64,000 bases of DNA. Origin: Reinekea forsetii (GTDB taxonomy: Bacteria > Pseudomonadota > Gammaproteobacteria > Pseudomonadales > Natronospirillaceae). Within the stretch, counting starts at the first letter, position 1; each line of letters starts with the position of its first letter. Below, piece after piece: positions 58,693-64,000 of the stretch. The DNA lies in assembly GCF_002795845.1 (NCBI RefSeq), contig NZ_CP011797.1, positions 1-64,000 on the forward strand. Reading direction: 5' to 3'. The translations under genes were made by a program, and so were the position numbers. Under the pieces are notes generated by a model. It worked only from the letters and a program-made list of their open reading frames with translations. It did no database searches and was not told the DNA's origin.

Positions 58693-59979
58693 ATGTTAAC
58701 GCTATTTTTGCCGCTCTTTCTGTTGGTTCTGCTGCTCGGCCTGCCGGTGTTCTTTGCCACCCTGTTTGCGCCCGGTCTGATGCTATTGTTGAGTGACATG
58801 GGTCGCGACGTGCCAATGCTGTTTCGCAATATCTACAACGGCATCGACTCATTTCCGCTGATGGCTATTCCCTTCTTTATGCTCGCCGGCGAGGTCATGA
58901 ATCGGGGCGGCATTACCATTCGCCTGGTGAACCTATCGCAGGTCTTTATCGGTCATGTCCGCGGTGGCCTGGCCCACGTCAATATAATGTCCAGCATGTT
59001 GTTTGCAGGCATGTCGGGCTCAGCCGTGGCCGACACGTCCGCGCTCGGCTCGATGCTGATCCCGGCGATGGAAAAAAATGGCTATAGCCGCCGTTTTGCG
59101 GCCGCCATTACTGCGGCCAGCTCGGTGATTGGCCCGATTATCCCGCCTTCGGGCATTATGATTATCTACGCTTACACCATGGAGGTGTCGGTCGCGGCGC
59201 TTTTCGCCGCGGGCGTCATACCCGGGCTATTAATCGGCTTAGGCCTGATGGCGGTAACCGCTCTGCTGGCGAAAAAACATAACTTCCCCGTTGCGCGTGA
59301 AAAAGCCAGTTGGCAAGAAAAGGGTGCGGCGACCAAGGCCGCCTTCTTGCCCTTGCTGACGCCCATTATCATTCTGGGTGGCATTCTATTTGGGGTTTTC
59401 ACGCCCACCGAAGCCTCAGCCATCGCCGTCGGTTATGCCCTTGTGCTCAGTATTTGGGTGATGAAAACGGTCAAACTGTCGGATCTGCCGCAAATATTCA
59501 CCCGGTCGGCGATGTCCTCGGCCGCGGTCCTACTTATCGTTGGCGCCGCCATTGCCTTTAAAACGGTGGTGAGTTTATCGCACTCTGCCGAAGACCTGGC
59601 CAACTGGGTGCTGGCAATCAGCGATAACGCCCTCATTCTGCTCTTTGCCATCAATATACTGCTCTTTGTTGTCGGTATGTTTCTCGACGCCGGGCCAGCT
59701 ATCATTATATTGGGTCCCATTTTGGCACCGATTTTTATCCAGCTGGGCATCGATCCAGTTCACTTTGCAATCATTATGAGTGTCAACCTGACGGTGGGCC
59801 TGGCGACACCGCCCATGGGCTTAGTGTTGTTCGTCGCATCGAGTGTTTCCGGTGAACGGGTTGAGTCGATCGCCAAGGCCATCTTGCCGTTTCTGGCCGT
59901 TGAATTTCTGATGATATTTTTAATTACTTACTTTCCCGCTATTTCTATGACCATTCCGAGATTTCTTGGTTTGGCCTAG
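58693..59979 (+). CDS. TRAP transporter large permease subunit
   Basis: DctM-type subunit with 12-13 membrane helices, 428 residues, which couples sodium entry to substrate uptake. GLPVFFATLF, PFFMLAGEVMNRGGI, ASSVIGPIIPPSGIMIIYA and NLTVGLATPPMG are family motifs. Separated from the small permease gene by 6 nt. Confidence 0.94.
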   Translation: MLTLFLPLFLLVLLLGLPVFFATLFAPGLMLLLSDMGRDVPMLFRNIYNGIDSFPLMAIPFFMLAGEVMNRGGITIRLVNLSQVFIGHVRGGLAHVNIMSSMLFAGMSGSAVADTSALGSMLIPAMEKNGYSRRFAAAITAASSVIGPIIPPSGIMIIYAYTMEVSVAALFAAGVIPGLLIGLGLMAVTALLAKKHNFPVAREKASWQEKGAATKAAFLPLLTPIIILGGILFGVFTPTEASAIAVGYALVLSIWVMKTVKLSDLPQIFTRSAMSSAAVLLIVGAAIAFKTVVSLSHSAEDLANWVLAISDNALILLFAINILLFVVGMFLDAGPAIIILGPILAPIFIQLGIDPVHFAIIMSVNLTVGLATPPMGLVLFVASSVSGERVESIAKAILPFLAVEFLMIFLITYFPAISMTIPRFLGLA

Positions 59980-60064
59980 GTAAAAGGCGCGGTCGAAAGG
60001 CCGCTACCGAGCAACACCCTGTAAGAGCAAGGCTCACTACAACAACAACAAAGAGGCAAACTCC

Positions 60065-61141
60065 ATGAATGTAGAGCACAAAATGTTGGCCAAGAAACTC
60101 GCCGGTGGCCTGGCGGTTGCGGCACTAACCCTATCGATCGGCATCGCTCATGCGGCCGACTTTAACTTACGGGCCGTCGCAAATTCCAACGAAAACGATG
60201 AAGACTATGACGGTCTGGTGGTCTTTAAAGACTTTGTTGAAGCCCATTCCAATGGCAAGATATCGGTTGATCTCTTTATCGGAACCCAACTCTGTGCCAA
60301 TGGCACCGAATGTCTGCAAGCCTTAGAGGACGGTTCGGTTGATATCTATATTTCCACCTCCGGTGGCGCAGCGAACATGTTCCCCTATGTTCAGGTCCTC
60401 GACTTACCCTATCTGTTACGTGACGACCGCATCGCCGAAGCCGTTTTAAGTGGCGACTTTGTGCGCGAAATGCGCGCCGATATCCTGGCCGACTCTGACG
60501 ACAGCATTCGCCTGATGACCATTGGCAATACCGGTGGCTGGCGCAACTTTGCCAACACCAAACGCCAAGTGCAGCAGCCAAGCGATCTAAAAGGCTTGAA
60601 GATACGCACCGTGGTTGCCGATTTGCCGCAAGAATTGGTTAGGGCCATGGGCGCCAGCCCAACGCCGATCCCTTGGCCAGAACTGTACACCTCGTTTCAA
60701 ACGGGTGTAGTGGAAGGGTCGAAAAATGGCATTACCGATATCATGGGTATGAAGTTCACTGAGGCGGGTCTGAAATATGTCACCCTCGATGGCCACGCCT
60801 ATATGGCAGCTCTGTGGTATATGAATAACGAGGCCTTCTTGGATATGCCCGAAGACTTACGCCGCGTGATCGTGGACGGTTTTAATGCCTTACAGCAAGC
60901 CACCTTTGCCTCACCGAAGCGTAAATCGATTCAGGCCTACCAGGACTTTAATAAGGCTGGCGGCAGTCTGTATGTGCCCACGCCCGCTGAAAAAGAGCAG
61001 TTCAAGGCAGCAGCGATGCCGGTTTACAGCTGGTTTGAAAAGAACGTCAAGTCTGGTGGTAAGTACTATGACTTGCTCGTCTCTGAAGCGACTAAGGCCG
61101 AGCAGGCGATCGCAGAAAACTATAAGTCGGATTTGCAGTAA
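60065..61141 (+). CDS. TRAP transporter substrate-binding protein
   Basis: DctP-type periplasmic binding protein, 358 residues, with a signal peptide (cleavage near AHAAD, about 31) and the family core: LYISTSGGAANMFPYVQVLDLPYL-like segment, LKGLKIRTV with the carboxylate-binding Arg, and VVEGSKNGI. The ligand is probably an organic or sugar acid, but this is inferred. The gap of 85 nt after the permease gene suggests a separate ribosome-binding site (AGAGG). Confidence 0.93.
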   Translation: MNVEHKMLAKKLAGGLAVAALTLSIGIAHAADFNLRAVANSNENDEDYDGLVVFKDFVEAHSNGKISVDLFIGTQLCANGTECLQALEDGSVDIYISTSGGAANMFPYVQVLDLPYLLRDDRIAEAVLSGDFVREMRADILADSDDSIRLMTIGNTGGWRNFANTKRQVQQPSDLKGLKIRTVVADLPQELVRAMGASPTPIPWPELYTSFQTGVVEGSKNGITDIMGMKFTEAGLKYVTLDGHAYMAALWYMNNEAFLDMPEDLRRVIVDGFNALQQATFASPKRKSIQAYQDFNKAGGSLYVPTPAEKEQFKAAAMPVYSWFEKNVKSGGKYYDLLVSEATKAEQAIAENYKSDLQ

Positions 61142-61228
61142 TAGTACAAACGATGGTGCACAGCAGGTCGGCCCGATAACTGGCCGGCCGGAGCACAGCG
61201 CATAACACCGATCAACCAAGTATGCTTT

Positions 61229-61256
61229 ACCCGTGGCGTAGCCTCGGGTTTTTTTT
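61229..61256 (+). terminator. Rho-independent terminator after the TRAP operon
   Basis: Stem ACCCG / CGGGT with an inner GGC/GCC pair and a run of eight Ts. Located 88 nt after the substrate-binding protein gene. Confidence 0.85.
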
Positions 61257-61261
61257 GCGTC

Positions 61262-61864
61262 TCAGTCGAGCAATTCGATATCCAAACTTTCCAGCAAACA
61301 GACGGCCTCGAGCCGGCTGAACTTTGCCTGTTTAATATTGGTGTGGTTCAGGTCGATATAGTAGTTCTCGGCGTTTTCAAACGACACGCCACTGAGGTTG
61401 GCGCCATTGAAGAGACTATTGGCGAAATCCGATCCGGAAAAATCACCCTGGCTGAAGTTGCCCTCGCGAAAATCCACATCATGGACCTTACAGTCTTCAA
61501 TAATAAGATCGGCCAGATGCAAACCATAGAACGATGAGTCGTTGAGCAGCGAATTGTGAAATGAGATTGGAGCCGGCAATGAAAGATTCGGCCAGGCGGC
61601 CTTGGTCCAGTCGACGCCGATAATCTTGCTGTCCCTAAAGGCGACGTCCATAAACCGGCTGTAACTCATGTTGACGACACTCAAGTTGCAGCTGACAAAT
61701 TCACATTCAATAAATTTGCAATTCTTGAAGGTGACGCTATCGAAGCGGCACTCCTTAAAAACGCAGCCATCGAATTCTTTAAAACTGAGCGTCTCATTGG
61801 ACAGGTCGAGACCGACGAAGGTTAGCGACAGATATTCGCTCGTGCTATCAAGAGGGTTTGGCAT
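61262..61864 (-). CDS. Pentapeptide-repeat protein
   Basis: A 200-residue right-handed quadrilateral beta-helix protein made of A(D/N)LXX-type pentapeptides (CVFKECRFDSVTFKNCKF, DFREGNFSQGDFSGSDFANS) interrupted by a central loop (WTKAAWPNLSLPAPISFHNS). C-terminal LLESLDIELLD resembles Qnr-like members. Such proteins can mimic DNA and affect DNA gyrase, but the function here is unproven. It converges with the TRAP operon. Confidence 0.85.
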   Translation of the reverse strand: MPNPLDSTSEYLSLTFVGLDLSNETLSFKEFDGCVFKECRFDSVTFKNCKFIECEFVSCNLSVVNMSYSRFMDVAFRDSKIIGVDWTKAAWPNLSLPAPISFHNSLLNDSSFYGLHLADLIIEDCKVHDVDFREGNFSQGDFSGSDFANSLFNGANLSGVSFENAENYYIDLNHTNIKQAKFSRLEAVCLLESLDIELLD

Positions 61865-62060
61865 AGCAAGACGGTTCGGATGTGAAGTGAAGCCAAAGCT
61901 TACCCGACCAACCTGGCCTTTCCAAGCGTCTGCGACGGCCCCACCATGAGATCAATTCGTGCGCAGCGCAACTATTCTGCCAGAGAGGTGAAGATCGATC
62001 ACCTACCTAGGCCAAGACCGGCTATAATCGCCGGATTGACAACGGGATTGAAGGATAAGT

Positions 62061-62495
62061 ATGAAAGTCTGTGGCGTAGAATTAAAAGGCAGCGAAGCGA
62101 TTATCAGTTTAGTAGGCTACGACCAGGGCGCCTTTCAAGTGCCCGATTGTCGTCAGCGCTTGTTCACCGTGTCTCAATCTGAGGATACCGACGCGATTCG
62201 CCAATTTCAGTTTGCCTTTAAAAAGCTACTGGAGGATTACCATATTGATGAGGTTGTGATCCTGCGACGTGAACAGAAGGGCAAGTTTGCCGGCAGTTCC
62301 ACCAGCTTTAAGTTAGAAGCGGCCATTCAGCTAATCGGCCTACCGGTTTCGGTGCTGGCCACGGCCCAGGTCAAGGAGCAATTCAAGGCGGCGCCGCCCT
62401 CGACCGACTTCGGCGGTTTGGAGCTGAAGAAATTTCAACAACCGGCCTTTAATGCCGCCTATGCTTTTCTCAATATGAAGTTGAATCAACGCTAG
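62061..62495 (+). CDS. DUF3010 family protein
   Basis: A conserved 144-residue protein (KVCGVELKGSEAIISLVGYD, a beta-alpha pattern like RNase H/RuvC folds; DEVVILRREQKGKFAG). Function unknown. AAGGA is near the ATG. It overlaps the stop codon of the convergent YeiH-like gene by 4 nt at its 3' end. Confidence 0.85.
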   Translation: MKVCGVELKGSEAIISLVGYDQGAFQVPDCRQRLFTVSQSEDTDAIRQFQFAFKKLLEDYHIDEVVILRREQKGKFAGSSTSFKLEAAIQLIGLPVSVLATAQVKEQFKAAPPSTDFGGLELKKFQQPAFNAAYAFLNMKLNQR

Positions 62496-63490
62496 TAAAG
62501 TAACTGATGGACCACCAGCCCACCGCCGAGCAAGAGCACAAACAGCAATGCGGACAAGATCAGTGGCTTGGCCCCAGCCTGGCGTAGGGCCGCAAAGCGC
62601 GTTTGCAGACCCAGCGCCGTCATCGCCAAAATCAACGCGAGCTGCGCGCTAACTTGTAGTGCATGGCGCAGCGCGGCGGGTAAGTCAATCAGGCTGTTTA
62701 ACGTCACCATGGCGATAAAGCCAAAGACAAACCAGGGCCAGGGTATCGCCGCCGACGGTCCATTGGCTGTTCCGATCTGAGTGCGCTGATAGAGCCAGCC
62801 GATCAGCACGACAACCGGCGCCAGCATCATGACCCGCATCAACTTGGTAATTAGGGCGCTGTTCATGGCGGCAGCATCGATCGCCTGGCCCGCGGCAACC
62901 GCCTGGGCGACCTCATGCACGGTACTGCCGATATAGACGCCGAAATTGGCACTGCTGAGCCCGGTCAGGCTAAAAATCAATGGATAGCAAAACAGCGCCA
63001 GGGTACCAAAGACCACAACGGTAGCCACCGCCACGCTGACATCCTGCTGCTTGGCCTTTAATACCGGCTCGGTCGCGAGAATGGCGGCGGCCCCGCACAC
63101 GGCGCTGCCGACCGAGGTCAGAATGGTCGCCTCACGGCTCATTCCGAGGACCCTGACACCGACCCAATAGCCAACCGACAGTACCGAGCCAATCACCACC
63201 AGATCGAGCACGGCGGCCTGCCAACCAACTGCTATCAGTTGTTGTAAGGTCAGATGACTGCCAAAGAGAATAATGCCAATGCGTAAAAGACGTTTTTTAC
63301 TGAAGGCGAGCACCTGCTCGCTGCGCGTCGACCAGGCCGGGGTAAACCCATTGCCCACTAGGATGCCCAGTCCGATGGCCATGGGCAGGGCGCCCAAACC
63401 AAGATGGCGGGCCCACGTCAGTTGCGCCAAGCCATAGGCGATAGCGCCAATCAGGGGGAGCAGAATCCACATTCGCAGCGTCCAGTGCAT
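62492..63490 (-). CDS. YeiH-family putative sulfate/sulfite exporter
   Basis: A 332-residue UPF0324 membrane protein with about ten helices (PMAIGLGILVGNG, GSAVCGAAAILATEPVLK, GSTVHEVAQAVAAGQ). In related bacteria YeiH lies beside the LysR regulator YeiE, linked to sulfite stress. The same divergent pairing is seen here with a LysR gene. ATG start. Confidence 0.88.
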   Translation of the reverse strand: MHWTLRMWILLPLIGAIAYGLAQLTWARHLGLGALPMAIGLGILVGNGFTPAWSTRSEQVLAFSKKRLLRIGIILFGSHLTLQQLIAVGWQAAVLDLVVIGSVLSVGYWVGVRVLGMSREATILTSVGSAVCGAAAILATEPVLKAKQQDVSVAVATVVVFGTLALFCYPLIFSLTGLSSANFGVYIGSTVHEVAQAVAAGQAIDAAAMNSALITKLMRVMMLAPVVVLIGWLYQRTQIGTANGPSAAIPWPWFVFGFIAMVTLNSLIDLPAALRHALQVSAQLALILAMTALGLQTRFAALRQAGAKPLILSALLFVLLLGGGLVVHQLLY

Positions 63491-63564
63491 TTAGACCTGT
63501 ACTGTACCGCCTGATTTTAGTTAAATATATTGGATATAACTTAACCCAAGCATTAGAAAAACTT

Positions 63565-64000
63565 ATGAATGTTAGCTTGAGACAGTTACAGCTTTTCGCT
63601 GCCATCGCCCGCTTGGATTCCCTGACCGCCGCCGCTGATGAGCAAGCCATCAGTCAGTCAGCAGCCAGCCAGTCGTTGAAAGAGCTCGAACGCCAACTGG
63701 GCTATGACCTGTTCCGCAAAATCGGCCGCACGTTGACCCTGACCGAGGCTGGGCAACAGGCCTTGCCGAAAATCCTTCAGGTGTTGATTCACCTGGACAG
63801 CTTGGCCTTTCCACAGGCGGATTTTATTGGCGGCAAGCTGCGCGTCAGTGCCAGCGAAACCATAGCCTCCTATCTGATGCCCAAGCTATTGGCCGGCTTT
63901 ATTGCCAACTACCCGCTAGTCGAGCCCGAGCTCTCGATCCATAACAGTGACGGTGTGATTGAGCGGGTTACCAGCGGCCTAGCGAGTATCGGTTTTATCG
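63565..64000 (+). CDS. LysR-family regulator, YeiE-like, truncated by the window end
   Basis: The first 145 codons of a LysR regulator: an N-terminal winged HTH (VSLRQLQLFAAIARLDSLTAAADEQAISQSAASQSLKELERQLG) and the start of the substrate-binding domain (KLRVSASETIASYLMPKL). It is divergent from yeiH-like, 74 nt apart, and probably regulates it. It is incomplete only because the window stops. Confidence 0.88.
   Translation, partial: MNVSLRQLQLFAAIARLDSLTAAADEQAISQSAASQSLKELERQLGYDLFRKIGRTLTLTEAGQQALPKILQVLIHLDSLAFPQADFIGGKLRVSASETIASYLMPKLLAGFIANYPLVEPELSIHNSDGVIERVTSGLASIGFI

Overview
The window looks like the start of a gammaproteobacterial chromosome, beginning at the replication origin. 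Genes dnaA, dnaN, recF and gyrB open the window in the standard order, and two parS-type palindromes flank gyrB. Gene order and protein sequences match Pseudomonas and Oceanospirillales-type marine bacteria: a DgcH-like cyclase, EEP protein, dsbA, cytochrome c4 and engB in one block; coxB, coxA, ctaG, coxC, DUF2909, surf1, ctaA, ctaB and sco in another; algQ and algP near an ABC-F gene. My best guess is an Oceanospirillales relative such as Reinekea or Saccharospirillum. This rests on synteny and family resemblance recalled from memory, not on a search. No rRNA, tRNA, CRISPR array, insertion sequence or prophage was seen.

Layout. 1-6.3 kb: replication initiation and gyrase B. 6.3-10.6 kb: small enzymes (two GNAT acetyltransferases, an alkyltransferase-like protein, a peroxiredoxin), a diguanylate cyclase and an EEP phosphohydrolase. 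10.7-13.3 kb: dsbA, cytochrome c4, engB and a yheV-like gene. 13.3-14.9 kb: purE-purK. 15.2-23.7 kb: a complete aa3-type cytochrome c oxidase cluster with copper delivery (ctaG, sco) and heme A synthesis (ctaA, ctaB). 23.8-28.3 kb: peptidase, D-aminoacyl-tRNA deacylase, transporter, OmpA-like lipoprotein, Lrp regulator and HU protein. 28.6-33.1 kb: tex, gshA and a FliL-domain protein. 33.3-39.4 kb: algQ/rsd, a WD40-like lipoprotein, an orphan ParA ATPase, a repeat-rich histone-H1-like AlgP protein, a DUF2390 protein and an ABC-F ATPase. 39.6-40.6 kb: a ClpP-like protease and the PII protein glnK. 40.7-43.6 kb: the phage-shock region (pspF divergent from pspABC). 43.8-49.1 kb: an unknown protein, an oxidoreductase, glpX, tatD, a PspB-like protein and an MFS carrier. 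49.1-55.8 kb, minus strand: a methyl-cycle operon (ArsR/methyltransferase regulator, metK, ahcY, metF) that runs on into argC, a lipoprotein and rsmE. 55.9-61.1 kb: a GntR regulator plus dehydrogenase divergent from a TRAP transporter. 61.2-64 kb: pentapeptide-repeat protein, DUF3010 protein, and a YeiH-like exporter divergent from a truncated LysR regulator.

How it works together. The cox cluster builds one terminal oxidase with its own cofactor supply; cytochrome c4, upstream, may be its electron donor. The psp region pairs a sigma-54 activator with membrane-stress effectors behind a sigma-54-like promoter. The metK-ahcY-metF group regenerates SAM from SAH, and a large inverted repeat just ahead of its regulator gene looks like an autoregulatory operator. 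The TRAP genes, GntR regulator and Gfo/Idh dehydrogenase form a catabolic uptake unit around a 19-bp inverted repeat.

Least explained features: an unannotated 49-codon membrane peptide and 9-nt repeats in the psp leader; the ParA/WD40 insertion beside algP; two divergent gene pairs whose start codons overlap on a single CATG; a CIHC active site in DsbA; and a SCO-like protein with CxxxC but no recognisable copper-binding histidine. No wholly new multi-gene system could be proven from sequence alone.
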